Assembly: GCA_003586115.2 (NCBI GenBank)
Contig: QVOM02000116.1
Location: forward strand, 47,283,692-47,347,691
DNA: 64,000 nucleotides
Source of the DNA: Salvator merianae
Lineage: Eukaryota; Chordata; Lepidosauria; Squamata; Teiidae
Direction of reading: 5' to 3'
The notes below the pieces were generated by a model. That model ran no database searches and was not told the DNA's origin. It saw only the letters and a list, made by a program, of their open reading frames with translations. Made by a program: the position numbers and the translations under genes. This document shows positions 1-9,943 of the stretch, piece after piece; within the stretch, counting starts at the first letter, position 1; each line of letters begins with the position of its first letter.

Positions 1-780
1 TATCTGAATTTATTAGCATATGTTTTGACATAATATCTATTACACCATACTAATAAAGAAATCATTTTTGCTTGCTATTGTCAAAACCCTAAATTTTCTG
101 CTTCATCACATTTTATGGATAATATTGCAAGGCTGTTGAGTCTATCTTGGTCCATATATGACCTTAGATAAGACTTGATCAATTCTAATTTTGAAAAACT
201 TCTGTTCTCAGAGGCCACTGTGAGTAGTTTTGTCAAAAAGATGCACATAGCAGTTTTAAAAAAGTGGAATTGTAGTAGCTCTTCCATTCAAAGCAATGTA
301 TTCCAATATTTTCAAAGGCTTTCCAAGTTTGAGAGAGGAAGAATAAAATGCAGTGCGTTCACTTCCTCAACCAATGCATGACCATCTGTTAAATTATAGA
401 CCATATTTTGACTGTGTCTCCACAGCACATAGAAAAAAACAGGATAATTCTGGGTTTTACAGCCTGTTTGGATGGAGTCTAAGATCCTACAGAGAAAAGT
501 AGGCCTCGGCAGTAAGAAAGAAATGACAGATGAGCAGGTCAAATTTTCAAAGGCTAGAGGGGCATTAAATCAAATATAGAACATGTTATATCAGAACCAG
601 AACACCTTTTACTTACTTAAATATTTAATAGATGTAATAGTCTTTGGCTGAAACCTTAGTAAAGAAAGACAGGACAAGATGGGGGAAGCATTTGTTTATG
701 CAGTCCTCAGATGTTTAAATTGACTCCATAGAACCTAATAACAATATCAGGAACTGCTGCCTTCTGCAGCCAACTTCAAC
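1..780. other. AT-rich sequence with no recognised feature
   Basis: I see no repeat family, splice-flanked exon or coding signature here. The open frames on both strands are 68-76 codons and resemble no protein I know. It may be unique intergenic or intronic DNA. Confidence 0.5.
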
Positions 781-807
781 TGCCAACAGGAAGTTCTACC
801 AGTTGCT

Positions 808-847
808 GGTAGGTGGGGCAAGGCAGGTAGGTAGGTGGGGCAAGGCA
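808..847. repeat. Short tandem GGTAGGTGGGGCAAGGCA repeat
   Basis: Two adjacent copies of an 18-base unit, separated by a few extra GGTA bases, lie just upstream of the HP hairpin element. This is direct sequence observation; no function is implied. Confidence 0.75.
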
Positions 848-896
848 GCAGAAAGCTAAGTTAAGCCAGCTGACTTGGAAACAGCTGCCTGCTGTG

Positions 897-1100
897 CAGC
901 AGTGGCCGCTGGCTTTAAGCCCAGGTGTTCGCACAAAGCATGTCATGGCTGTTTGTGGGGCCTCCGGGCCTCTGTACTGCCACAGCAGGTTGCCTAGCGA
1001 CCTGCTGTGGGAGTATGGAGGCCCAGAGGCCCTGCAAACAGTCATGGCGTGGTTTGCGCAGGGTGCGAACACTCGGGCTCAAAGCCGGCGGCCAGCGCTG
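897..1100. mobile_element. HP-family hairpin MITE (hAT-like), complete
   Basis: The 204-bp element is nearly all inverted repeat. The left arm starts CAGCAGTGGCCGCTGG and the right arm reads back as CAGCGCTGGCCGCCGG, and both carry a CTTTAAG-like motif followed by a GGTGTTCGCAC-type block. A small hairpin around CCTAGCG sits at the centre. It is flanked by an exact 8-bp direct repeat CTGCTGTG at 889-896 and 1101-1108, the duplication size of hAT transposons. There is no room for a transposase gene, so movement must have depended on an enzyme encoded elsewhere. The duplicated octamer is of simple sequence, so some chance match is possible. Confidence 0.8.
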
Positions 1101-1254
1101 CTGCTGTGACCAACCGCTAGCTTTCAGCCACCCCTAAAGAACGTTAGCCAGCTGCGTGAACTCCTGCTAGCCCTAGGGTCAGGCAGCTCTTGAATAGCCG
1201 AGACATAATTCAGACCAGGAGGCTTGGGAAAAGCTGCTGGCTGTGACCAAGTCT

Positions 1255-1325
1255 TTTTGATGTTTTATTGAATGTCATGAACCACCCTGAGGACTTTAGG
1301 TGAAGGGAGGGATACCAGCATACGG
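1255..1325 (+). mobile_element. LINE/SINE 3-prime tail fragment
   Basis: The stretch CATGAACCACCCTGAGGAC, then AGGTGAAGGGAGGGATA, resembles the tail shared by CR1/L2-type LINEs and their SINE partners in reptiles (a CCGCCCTGAG...GGGCGGTATA pattern). Only the tail is present. Assignment is by pattern memory, not alignment. Confidence 0.45.
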
Positions 1326-1334
1326 GTGGCAAGT

Positions 1335-1380
1335 CCCTATTCGGGGATATAATCCGGAATAAGGCCCAGTGGAGACAGGG
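1335..1380. repeat. Partial module C (hAT-like end palindrome)
   Basis: GGGATATAATCCGGAATAAG followed by GCCCAGTGGAGACAGG matches the 3-prime half of the 75-bp module seen better at 9868 and 55968. The other half is absent or too changed to see. Confidence 0.5.
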
Positions 1381-1932
1381 TCATACTCCCCATTCACATA
1401 TGAAGGGACAACATTCAAAGTGCAGAATCCACACTTAAAAGTTTAAGTATTTCTAACCTAGTCTGGTTTCTGTTGTACTGTACTCTAGTTACCACCCAGT
1501 TACAAATAAGAAAACAGTAAAATCCAGGAGGATTGTGCAAGTTTAATTAATATGATTGCGTATTAATTTTGGATAAGTGCCTTGGTAAATATTCGTGTCT
1601 TTTGTAAAGAGCAGGACTATCTCACAGATACCAGGTTGCTCAATTCACACATGAAAAGACACCTTACTCAAATATTCAGCCAATCCTCTGCATGACAAAC
1701 AATTGGCCATTTGCCACTGCTCTACCTCTGTTATTGATTCAAAGTTTATGCCAGCATTCACAGCTGTGCACAGCCATGTTTTCAACATACAAGGAACCAA
1801 TGTTTGGCAACATAAAAACTGTTGCATAATAATAAACTATACATTCCCCCTACCCCCCGGTCTTGACTCTTTTCAAATGCTAAAATTCATACCTACACAA
1901 CTGGGAGACACAGAGCACAAAGCCATCAGTAC

Positions 1933-2459
1933 AGGCCCCGTCCAGACGGGGGGATTATAGTGCCATTTTGATGCTGCTATGGTGGGATTACCACATGCAT
2001 CTGTGGCAACCCCACCACCGCTCCGTTATATCCCCCCTAAAAATGTACAATAGCCCATTTCTCAAAAACCTGACTCTGATGGCGGGTTTTCCCAAAATAG
2101 AGCTATCACTTACCTTAATAGCCAGAGCTGCCATCATTGTTCTGGCCACTGCGCATGTGTGTGGGCCAAAAAAGATGGCAGTGCATCTGTGGTGGTGGTG
2201 GCATCGTGCACATCCAGGTATTGTGTACGTCCACTGCACATGTGTTGGGCCAAAAAGATGGCTGCACATGTGTGGTGGTCACAATCGCGCACTTTCAGGT
2301 ATGACATGCTGGCAAAATATCAGAATGCGTGCGTCACCAAAAAGCACACAGACAGCGCAGTCCCCTGTGTTGTCTAGCTGACAGGTGATCATTCCAGAGA
2401 GCTGCTTCTTTGGAATATTGCCTACTGGTGCTATATTCGGCTGGCAGCTGGAGTCTGCC
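1933..2459 (-). mobile_element. W-group MITE, long subtype (about 527 bp)
   Basis: The left end is AGGCCCCGTCCAGAC and the right end reads back as GCAGACTCCAGCTGCC, both related to the group W end GGCTGCATCCAGATG. The interior shares with 36436-36871 and 45950-46375 the CGCGCACTTTC-like segment, a repeated GCACATGTGTG...GGCCAAAAAGATGG segment, and a GGTTTTCCCAAAATAG segment, in the opposite orientation to 36436. The flanks ATCAGTAC and CTCAGTAG agree at six central bases, a possible worn target duplication. Open frames inside, including 137 codons on the plus strand, are by-products of the repeat. Confidence 0.65.
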
Positions 2460-2884
2460 TCAGTAGTCTATATCCTATTGTATTCACAGGGACTTAACAA
2501 CCAGGCAGATAGTTAACCAGGATTACAGCCGTATGACCTTGAAATATGTTTCAATTTATTGGTCAAGGAAGTGGCAACGTGTAGATAAGATGCCTGCAAA
2601 TTGCTTCTGGGAGGAAGGAGGGGAGAACCCCATTTTAAGTAAAGCTCTGTTATCTCAAAGGGAAGTACAGCTGAAATTAAGGTGTGTGCAAAGACATGCA
2701 GATACTTTCAAAAGTACACAGTGGCTGATCGGTGCCCTTTGCCCTCTGGATTTTAGTTTTAAAGGTGTGTTTGTATGTACTTTTCAGTGCTCAGTCAGTA
2801 ATGAACTTTAAGAAAATTCCAGCGGTAATTTCCACACTGACTACTTTGAAAGCACATAATGGAAACTCTGAGGGATTAGACTAA
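2460..2884. other. No recognised feature
   Basis: This stretch between a W element and a B element matches no repeat I recognise. A 92-codon open frame (2533-2811, plus) has no recognisable domain. Confidence 0.4.
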
Positions 2885-3195
2885 GGGCCTTTCTGCACTG
2901 AAAATTCATGATCTGAATCAGTGGCTCTCGACCACTGATCATGGCCCAGTGTGGTCTGGAACAGTGCCATCTGCATGACAGTGCTGGTCCAGGACAATCT
3001 CTGCCCCAGTACTGAAGCTTGTGTGAACTTCGGTGTCAGGGTCCAAAGGCTGGGAATGAAAGTTCCTAGCTTCAGAGCCACTGGGGAGCTCATTTTAGTG
3101 GTATGCTTTGATGTGCTTCCATGTTCTGGACCAGGACCTGCTGATCCCCCAGTAGACCTCAATATTGAGGTCTCCTGATAACCGTGATCAAAGCT
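2885..3195 (+). mobile_element. B-family MITE, 5-prime portion
   Basis: It begins GGGCCTTTCTGCACTG, the B-family end, and continues with diagnostic interior blocks: GGCTGGGAATGAAAGTTC, a GGGGAGCTCATTTTAGTGG block, GTTCTGGACCAGGACCTGC, and an AGACC...GGTCT hairpin. The 3-prime inverted end was not found, so the copy is truncated or strongly diverged near 3195. Confidence 0.65.
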
Positions 3196-3664
3196 TTCAT
3201 GCTCCAATAAACACTGGTATGGTACTTGCATTGCAGAGCTGTCTGAAGGATGCTGAGAGCTCTTCAAACAATTCTTGGAGCTGCTGCCACTTGAGGGGAC
3301 TTACTGGTTCCCTCAGCAGCATTTATGTATTCAGCGTCTCCACCAACCATCAGATTTGAAGCTGGTAATTCCCATGCATTGAATCTAATGATGGGACAGC
3401 CTTCCCCCTGCCCATGAAAATCGCTGGTAGGGAAGAGGGAGGCTTCCTCTTTGCCTGCATCAAGATCACATCTCCTTTGTTCTTCCTAGCCAGCATCACT
3501 CAGTATTCAAACCCTCTGACAAGTTTGCACCTCCAGTCACACACAAAGCCTTAACAACCATCATTATACTTAACTGGTCACCTTATCACCACACCCATAG
3601 TTTTGCATTTCTATTGCTATTCACACCCACAGCCTGCCTATATAGATCTGTCCCTAGGCACTTT

Positions 3665-3765
3665 GCTCCATACATCTGATGAAGTAGGCTTAGTCTATGA
3701 AAGCTCATGCTACCAACTTCTTTCTCTTTGTAAGTTTCTAAGGTGCTACTAGACCCCCTTGTTTA
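3665..3765 (+). repeat. Amniote interspersed repeat tail
   Basis: CATCTGATGAAGTAGGCTTA, then ATGAAAGCTCATGCTACC, then TTTCTAAGGTGCTACTAGAC follows a very common reptile and turtle repeat tail (TGATGAAGTGGGC...GAAAGCTTATGC...AAGGTGC-ACTAGAC). I recognise the pattern but do not assign a family name. Confidence 0.6.
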
Positions 3766-3984
3766 TATTTGGGAGAGTGCTTCCAGACACAGAGTACAGT
3801 CAAAATGGACCCTCCTAGAGTGCCCCTTTCAGGAGCTGATGGCTTTCCATTGAATTTGGGATGTCAGCAAATGGGTTGCCCATCCTGAATGGGGTGGGGA
3901 GTGGATTCAGGGATATTGGCAGGTATGCAAATGATATTCAGGTACACTGTCTTTGAGCATGAAGGTTCCATACAAAGAACTACA

Positions 3985-4240
3985 GCCAGTCATATTCTCA
4001 TTCTCCAGGAATTTGTCTAATCCTGTTTTAAACACATCTAAGCTAGTGGCTCTCACTGTGCATTGTGGCATTGCATGAAGTATTTTCTTTTGTCTGTCCT
4101 GAATCTAGTGTTGTGCCAGAACCTGTCTTCCAATATCTGAAAGCTTTTTCCTTCTGCCCGCCACTCCACAAATAAGCTCTGTTTTTCTGCCTTATTCACA
4201 AGACACTTTCACTTATCTCTAACATTTCAGGATGGAACAT
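3985..4240 (+). repeat. Old interspersed repeat, copy 1
   Basis: Phrases such as ATTTGTCTAATCCTGTTTTA, TTTCTTTTGTCTGTCCTGAA and AATCTAGTGTTGTG match a widespread reptile interspersed repeat. The same phrases recur in the longer copy at 25815-26300. I do not know the family name with confidence. Confidence 0.6.
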
Positions 4241-4689
4241 AAGGAACTGGAAAATCATCTGTTCAGGTGGGTTTCTTGTGAAGAAAGTCCTTCCCTTTAC
4301 CTTATTAAAATAAATAATACCCATTTCTTTAAACAATGGAAGAATTTGCACTTTAAAAAAGAAGCTTAAGTTGGGAAGCAGCCTTCTTCACTTTCTCCGG
4401 GGGTGCTTGGTGCCCATTTTGGCCAGCAGAGTTGAAGACAAGGCAACTAAATGGAAGTGGTTCTAGGAATTATAGTAGCACGAGTGGTTGGCAGGTGAGA
4501 CACTGACTGGATTTGCATGCTAGTGCTCCTACCCCATCTATAATCCACATGAAGGGCTAGAAGGAGTTATTAGGAAGGTTGAAAGAAGCAAAAACAGAGG
4601 AAGACAATGGACAACATGCATGGATGGGATGAAAGGCCAGGTCTATACCTTGTCATGACTCTGGTGTCATGTCAATATCACAGCATCGT

Positions 4690-5380
4690 GACAACTCACT
4701 GTCTTTGCATGGTGCGAGCACACTTGTAGGCTTGCTTGCTTGATGCCATCTAGTCGTAGCCAACTCTTGACAACTATATGGATTGAGTTCTTCCAGACTG
4801 GCTGGTCTTCTATGATCCTCCTTAGATCTGCTAGGGATGTTTTCATCATTGTTGTAATTGGGTATATCCGTCTAGTGAACACTGAGGTTGCATTTGCTCT
4901 AAGATGCACTGATTGGTCTTTCTAGTTATCCATGGCATCCTGAGGATTCTTCTCCAGCACCAAAGTCCAAAAGAGTCTACATGTTTCTGGTCTTCCTATG
5001 TCATTGTCCAGCTTCCACATCCATACAACACAGCACTAAAAACCACAAAGTTAACCATTCTGATCTTTGTGTCCTTCAGTGTGATGTCATGGCATTAAAA
5101 AACTTCTCCAAATCTTCCATTGCGACTCTTCTCAGTGCTGACCTTCAGTGAAGTTCCTTAGTGCTAGATCCTTTATTATTAACCTTGGATCCCAGGAGCA
5201 ACTGTTTTCAGAGCTTTCCCCTCTAGCTGGAAATTAGTGATTGTTCCTGTTGACATGATATTTCTTTTCTTAATGTTTGGGATTAAACCCATCTTCTCAC
5301 TCTCTTCTTTGATGCTGGCTAGTAAATCCACTCCGTTTTCTGCAGGCAGAGTAGCTGAGGTTGTTCATGTTTCTCCCACC
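4690..5380 (-). mobile_element. BovB (RTE-clade) LINE fragment, reverse transcriptase C-terminal half
   Basis: Read on the minus strand, the translation follows the BovB ORF2 protein in order. A NNLSYS segment stands where the catalytic NNLRYADD block belongs (the aspartates are lost), followed by EESEKMGLIPNIKK and an IMSTGTITNFQLEG segment, then YGCGSWT-like, LWCWRRILRMPW, and finally the 3-prime GTCAAGAGTTGGCTACGAC. These blocks fall in several frames with stops, so this is a dead 5-prime-truncated copy of about 0.7 kb against a roughly 3 kb element. BovB is plentiful in squamates and supports the host assignment. Confidence 0.85.
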
Positions 5381-5454
5381 TGTCTTAAAGCTGCTCTTAT
5401 CATCTTCCAGGCCATCTTTTTGTGTTATATACAGTATGTGCCCTTATGCTTTTT

Positions 5455-5615
5455 TCTAGTAGTGCAGTGGTTAAGAGCATTAGGCTGGAACCAAAAAGTG
5501 CCTCAGTTTGAATCCCCGCTCTGCCATGGAAACTCACTGGAACTTCCCAGCTATGGGTAAAACAGCCTCATTGCCATGCAAGGAACAGGAAAAGCCTAAA
5601 GGAGTAATCCCTGAC
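5455..5615 (+). mobile_element. tRNA-derived SINE (Sauria/Squam-like)
   Basis: AGTGCAGTGGTTAAGAGC is an A-box-like start and GTTTGAATCCCC a good B-box, followed by GCTCTGCCATGGAAACTCAC, a phrase typical of squamate tRNA SINEs. The polymerase III promoter boxes sit at about 5461-5478 and 5506-5517. The body after 5560 is diverged and the 3-prime end is uncertain. Confidence 0.75.
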
Positions 5616-5619
5616 AGAA

Positions 5620-6038
5620 AGTCCAGAGTGGAGCCCCTAAAGCAGTTGGGCAGACCTCAGATGATCTTTCCAGCAGGTCCAGCAGCCAATCCAGTGTTCA
5701 CATTTCTTTAGCTCACACTGATGAGGCCAAGAGGGAAACTCTGATACTTGGGCAACTCCAAATTTCAATACCCTCATGCCCAAGCTCTTTCTGTTGTCTT
5801 TTGAGACAGGTGGATGCCAGCACCAAGTGAAATAGGAGGTAATGCCATGAGGGTAACTCAAGTCTGGACATCCCCAGGTATGCTCATACTTTGTGCAGAC
5901 TAGTTGGCTGTCATGATGTTGTGATACCACTGTAATACTGGCATGAAACTGGACAAGGTATGGACCTGCCCCCCCCAAAAAAAAAGACTACTGAAAATGT
6001 CGTTAGAAGAGATGTGAATTATTGCTAGACAGAGAGGC
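5620..6038. other. No recognised feature; A-rich run at 5981-5990
   Basis: A 113-codon minus-strand frame (5637-5978) has no recognisable domain. I see no repeat family here apart from the short poly-C/poly-A run near 5973-5990. Confidence 0.4.
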
Positions 6039-6165
6039 CAAAATTCATTCATTCATTCATTCATTCATTTATATCTCACCCTTCACCTGAAGGTCCCAGG
6101 GTGAGTTACTACAGTAAGTAGATGAAATTTTGTAACAAAACATAATTAAAACACAATCTGCAATG
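6039..6165 (-). mobile_element. LINE 3-prime end with ATTC microsatellite
   Basis: ATTC repeats run from 6043 to 6069, followed by TATATCTCACCCTTCACCTG and AAGGTCCCAGGGTGAGTTAC. This is the reverse complement of a LINE-type tail; the same phrase recurs at 7710-7770 (plus) and 60125-60240 (minus). The microsatellite corresponds to the element's simple 3-prime tail. Confidence 0.6.
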
Positions 6166-6279
6166 ATGAGCACCTGTTTATAAAGTTACCCATAGTGGAA
6201 TTCAGCTAAACAGCACCTATCCACAATGACAGCAACAATGAGATTTGTTGTTGTGGGGTGTCACTGAACCATGGCTGAC

Positions 6280-6523
6280 TTCTGCATGGGCGCCTTCATG
6301 GGCACCTCTGTGCAGTTTTCTTGGAAACAGAAGTGGTTTGTTGTTGCCATAGCTCCACAGAGCTATGGCCCTTGCCAGATTCCACGGGCACCTCTATGCA
6401 GTTTTCTTGGTAGAGATACAGAAGTGGTTTGTCATTGCCTACTTCTGGGGAGAGGCTGGGGATTGAACCAGTGACTCTTTGCTTTCCAGGCAGTTTCCTC
6501 TACCACTTACAGCCACTCCCTAA
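6280..6523 (-). mobile_element. tRNA-derived SINE with internal duplication
   Basis: On the minus strand the head carries a B-box GGTTCAATCCC (6461-6471 reversed), followed downstream by a GGCAATGACAAACCACTTCT phrase. The segment GCACCTCT(G/A)TGCAGTTTTC through AGAAGTGGTTTGT occurs twice (about 6302-6340 and 6389-6434), so the body was partly duplicated in tandem. A related SINE lies at 32095-32235. Confidence 0.7.
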
Positions 6524-6529
6524 CAATGA

Positions 6530-7186
6530 GACACTGCTCTCTATATGAAAAAAGAAGGAAAGAAGAATGTGCTTCAAAAGCTATAACTGGCAAGTTCCTT
6601 TGGATGGGCACATTTTTCTACCTTGGGTTCCAGTTCTCATGTCCTGGCAGGATCTGATCATTCCCCGAGAAGGCTGGGCATTTCTAATGTAATTCTAATC
6701 ACCTTGAGGCTGTTTGGGGTGTACAATTATTTAGATGTGGAAGGTGTGGAAGAGCTGAGAATTATTTTGTGCTTTTGCATCCCTACAAAGTTCCCAAGTG
6801 AAATTTCCCACTGAAGTGTCTTGAAAATGATCTTAGACAGGGCTAAGAATGGTGAATATTTTACAGAGCGGTTTTCTGGTTGAAACTTTGCCTTGAGTTG
6901 CTGTTGGACGGCTTGCTGTCTCCAGGGAGTAGAGTGGTGGGGTGCATGTGTTTGCTTTAAAAATGTTCGGCATTCAGGTTTGGAGCCGCCAGTGCTTCAG
7001 AGCGGTGCAATGCTGCTACTGGGCTGATTTCATGCCAGCCAAGTATTTCTGTAAATAAGAACAAGTGGCGGTGATCAGCAGTCAGAGGAATACATGCAAA
7101 AATTAGATTGTGTGATGTAATGATGCACGAGGCGTTTCTCAATAAATTTGCATGGGTCAATCCTATGCATGTTTGCTTAGAGATAA
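6530..7186. other. No recognised feature
   Basis: Mixed-composition sequence without a repeat I can name and without coding signal. CTCATGTCCTGG and GGCTGTTTGGGG segments were checked against the local MITE families and do not fit well. Confidence 0.4.
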
Positions 7187-7587
7187 GGCTGCATCCACAT
7201 GGGCTCTTGGTGTGCCCCAGGGACAATCCAGGGACACAGCAAACACCTCCTCAACTTGTCCCAAGAGTGGCTAACCATAGGCTGTCAATCTCTCAAGGGG
7301 TTGTGGGGGCTTCATCCCATGTGGGTGCACAGACAGGGAAGGAATGACTCACCAGGTATGATTTCTATGTGGACCTGCTCCAGGAGCAGCAAAAATGGCC
7401 AAATTTCCCATCCTCTGGAGTGATTTTGGGTGGAAATAGTACTGCTGTGAAGGAAGACCCATTCACAGTGATCCGGAACCTGTGCTGGACTGAGTGGCAC
7501 TGGCCCGGCATGCTGTTTGCTCCACCAGTGGGTCCGGCACCTCCTGCCCAGGCTGCTGTCCCTTTGACTGCTCGTGTAGATGCGGCC
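7187..7587. mobile_element. W-group MITE, 401 bp
   Basis: The left end GGCTGCATCCACATGGGCTC pairs with the right end GAGCACGATG-type sequence, which reads back as GGCCGCATCTACACGAGC. The interior differs from the other W elements, so it is a separate subtype. No convincing target duplication was found. The nearly equal length to 23806-24204 (399 bp) may be coincidence, since the interiors differ. Confidence 0.65.
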
Positions 7588-7707
7588 TATATCTTCTTGT
7601 ACGCACAGGGCTTGATGCAGGGCTGGAATGTCACTATATAAAGCCCCTGCAGGCAATAATGGTAAATCACACCAGGTGCTATTGCAACAGGTTTCCTCTC
7701 ACTTGCT

Positions 7708-7768
7708 GATGTGGCCCTGGGACCTTCAGGTGAGGAGTGGGATATAAATCTAATTAATTAATTAAAGT
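7708..7768 (+). mobile_element. LINE 3-prime tail with ATTA repeats
   Basis: GATGTGGCCCTGGGACCTTC then AGGTGAGGAGTGGGATATAA and TTAATTAATTAATTAAAG form a LINE-type tail in plus orientation. It is the mirror image of the tails at 6039 and 60125. Confidence 0.55.
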
Positions 7769-7999
7769 CACTGGGTTAGAGGGAAAGGAGGAACATACAA
7801 AGAGAAGAGTTGGTAATTAGGCTTCCTAAGGAAACCAATAGTTCCAGTTAACAATATAAAAAAAATCCAGTGGAAGTCTGTTGCTACCTGCTGCTTTACC
7901 TACAGCAATGTGATATTGGGCCTTGCCATTGGATGCCAGCATTTTGAACAACATTTGGAAATCTGTGCTGCATCTGAGCATTCCATCCCATCAAAGTGC

Positions 8000-8000
<1 letters not shown>

Positions 8001-8032
<32 letters not shown>
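8001..8032. repeat. (TG)n microsatellite
   Basis: About 15-16 uninterrupted TG units. It lies at the 3-prime end of the minus-strand SINE that follows, where SINE tails often seed microsatellites. Confidence 0.95.
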
Positions 8033-8034
<2 letters not shown>

Positions 8035-8035
<1 letters not shown>

Positions 8036-8215
8036 AGAGAAGAAGAAGACTTAAAGTGGCTGACAACCCTTTATGAGGTAGGTGGGGCTGTGAGAACTCA
8101 GAACAGAGCTGTGACAAGCCCATGATCACCCAGCTGGCTTCATGCAGGAGTGCAGACTCGAACCGGGAGAGCTCCAGATAAGAGTCTGACACGCTAACCC
8201 CAAGGCCAAACTGAA
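8035..8215 (-). mobile_element. Sauria-type tRNA SINE
   Basis: Read on the minus strand: TTGGGGTTAGCGTGTCAGAC (A-box region), GGTTCGAGTCTGC (B-box, reversed at about 8152-8164), AGCTGGGTGATCATGGGCTT, and CAGCCCCACCTACCTCATAA. The tail phrases are those of Sauria SINEs, which share a 3-prime end with BovB. This is the clearest SINE in the window. Confidence 0.85.
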
Positions 8216-8695
8216 ACTTGACATTGTGGTAGCAAAGAATACTGAAAGATGCTGTTTCTTCAACTCGTGGTACATTTGTTTCTTTCAGGCTGTTCCTTTA
8301 AAAAAAAAAAAATTATTTAAACATTTGAAATAACAGACTGCTCCTTTTCCAAAGCACTCACTTGCTGTTTTAAGACTGCTCTGAGATTCGGCCCAGGGAG
8401 CCTGGGAAAAAACCTGTGAAAGAGGCACCACTATTGTCACCTGCTGTGACATAGACCTTCTTCCAGATCTTTAGTCTTTCTTGAAAAATAAAGAATCAGA
8501 GAAAGAAAAAGAGATGAGGTCTCCCCAGATCAGAGAAACAAAGCAAGTAAAGTATTGCCAGTATCCGTAACAGGAGATATGGATGCCCTGATGGTGCCAC
8601 TCTTCAGAATGACTGAAGGAAAACTTTGGAGGTGGGACTCTCCTGCCCCCCCAAAACATGCTGAGTGTCTTGGAAGTTTGGAGCCATTATGGACT
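8216..8695. other. No recognised feature; A-run at 8300-8312
   Basis: Contains a 13-base A run and a purine-rich segment near 8480-8510. No repeat family or coding signal is recognised. Confidence 0.4.
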
Positions 8696-8908
8696 CAGCT
8701 ACGCTTAAGTTTTAATCCGTCTTCTAACCACGCTTAATCTGAGAAAATGTATTAGCAAAATGATGAGCCATTTCCTTTCTCCATCATCTCACCCACAGGT
8801 GGATTTTCTGGGTTAGATAATGTGGAAGGAAAGCAGCGTGTCACGTTGCTGATGTGCTCTCTCACTGTGAAGGCAGATTGAATGTGGATTAAAACTTAAG
8901 TGCAGCTG
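8696..8908. mobile_element. MITE with 23-bp terminal inverted repeats (single copy here)
   Basis: The left end CAGCTACGCTTAAGTTTTAA continues to 8718, and the right end at 8886-8908 pairs with it at 21 of 23 positions. The interior of about 167 bp has no coding capacity. No flanking duplication is visible (TATGGACT against GGCCCGAA). The CAG start suits hAT-like ends, but the superfamily stays open. Confidence 0.65.
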
Positions 8909-8911
8909 GGC

Positions 8912-9556
8912 CCGAAGGGTACTTTGAGATGCCACAAACACAATAACACTGCGATGTGGTGCCCCAAATTATGCTATGTGGTGCTAACAGGCAGTACTCC
9001 ACTCCCTTAGAAAAGCTCTTTCTTGTGTACACAAGAGGCAATACTTGGGGTCTGCTACTGTATGGATGAGAATGCTTACAAGGGCACTCTGTCTCCCAAA
9101 TGGCATGCTAAACCTGTGCCAAGAAAAGCACTCCTTCCCGATTGTAATCACACTTTCCAGCTACCTTTGAGTGTATGTTCTTCCAGGATGGCTGTCCGTC
9201 CACACAGCTCTGTGAGAGAGGTGGAAAGAAATGTGTTGAAATCTCACACGCACTCTTGCCTGATAAGAGATGGAATCTGAGGCAGGGACTCTGCATGCAG
9301 CTCTTGCAGGGAAATGGGGAAGGGAGGAATGCTTTAGAGTTTCCTTCGAGTGACCTTCCCTGTCTTGCTGAAAGAGTGTAATTGTTAAACTCTCAAGGGA
9401 GGCACAGAGCGGCCTCCAATCTACAAGCAAGCTGCCGCAGAGACCCATGGAAAGGAGCACAGAAAGAGAATGAAGGCTGCTAAGGAATAGCTGCCGGAAG
9501 CGAAAGATGATTGTTGGTTGTTGAACCATTCTTGATCACACTGGAAACACTTTGAA
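8912..9556. other. No recognised feature
   Basis: A 122-codon minus-strand frame (9161-9529) and other frames overlap on both strands. None carries a domain I recognise, and there is no known repeat signature. Confidence 0.4.
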
Positions 9557-9650
9557 CAGCGGCGGCCCATGGCTTTAAGGGTGGGTGTTCGTAGTCTGCG
9601 GGAAGTGGGCGATCGCTGTTTGTGGGGCCTCCAGGCTTCCGTACTGTCGC
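9557..9650 (+). mobile_element. HP-family half copy (left arm only)
   Basis: CAGCGGCGGCCCATGGCTTT then AAGGGTGGGTGTTCG is the clean HP left arm, running through GGGGCCTCCAGGC to CCGTACTGTCGCAG. The right arm is missing; a W-type half hairpin follows at 9661. The variable block here (TAGTCTGCGGGAAGTGGGCG) resembles that of the copy at 21423. Confidence 0.75.
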
Positions 9651-9660
9651 AGCTGTCTCC

Positions 9661-9723
9661 CAGGATATTATTCCAGGATATCCAAATATAGCAGAAGAAG
9701 TAAGTGGCGTCTGGATGTAGTCT
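9661..9723 (-). mobile_element. Half of a short W-group hairpin MITE
   Basis: ATATCCAAATATAGCAGAAG then AAGTAAGTGGCGTCTGGATG ends in GTAGTC and matches the right arm of the complete hairpins at 39247-39384 and 48664-48771. It directly abuts the HP half copy, giving a chimeric junction. A 12-base A run follows at about 9733. Confidence 0.65.
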
Positions 9724-9867
9724 AAGTGTAGTTAAAAAAAAAAAAAGACATAACAGCCATCATCACGGATGCCAGTTTTATTCTTCCTCTGCTCTCTTTT
9801 GCTCAGATCCCTACTGCTGATTCAAGCAGGGATATCATTGTCCCTTCCTGTTTGCTAGCATGAAGTC

Positions 9868-9943
9868 CTTTCTGCACTAGCATGCGATTGCAGGTCCCTC
9901 TTCCAGAATATAATCTGGAATAAGGCCCAGTGCAGAAAGAGCC
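9868..9943 (+). mobile_element. Solo module C
   Basis: TCCTTTCTGCACTAGCATGC at the left and AGTGCAGAAAGAGCC at the right form inverted ends around the inner palindrome TTCCAGAATATAATCTGGAA. Other copies: 33667-33746, 55968-56041 and weaker ones at 1335, 34189, 60591 and 62258. It is the size of a very small MITE or a solo end of family B. Confidence 0.65.

Noticed and set aside
2160..2300. Repeated GCACATGTGTG...GGCCAAAAAGATGG units as a possible regulatory array
   Set aside because: The same units recur inside the other long W-group MITEs, so they belong to the transposon.
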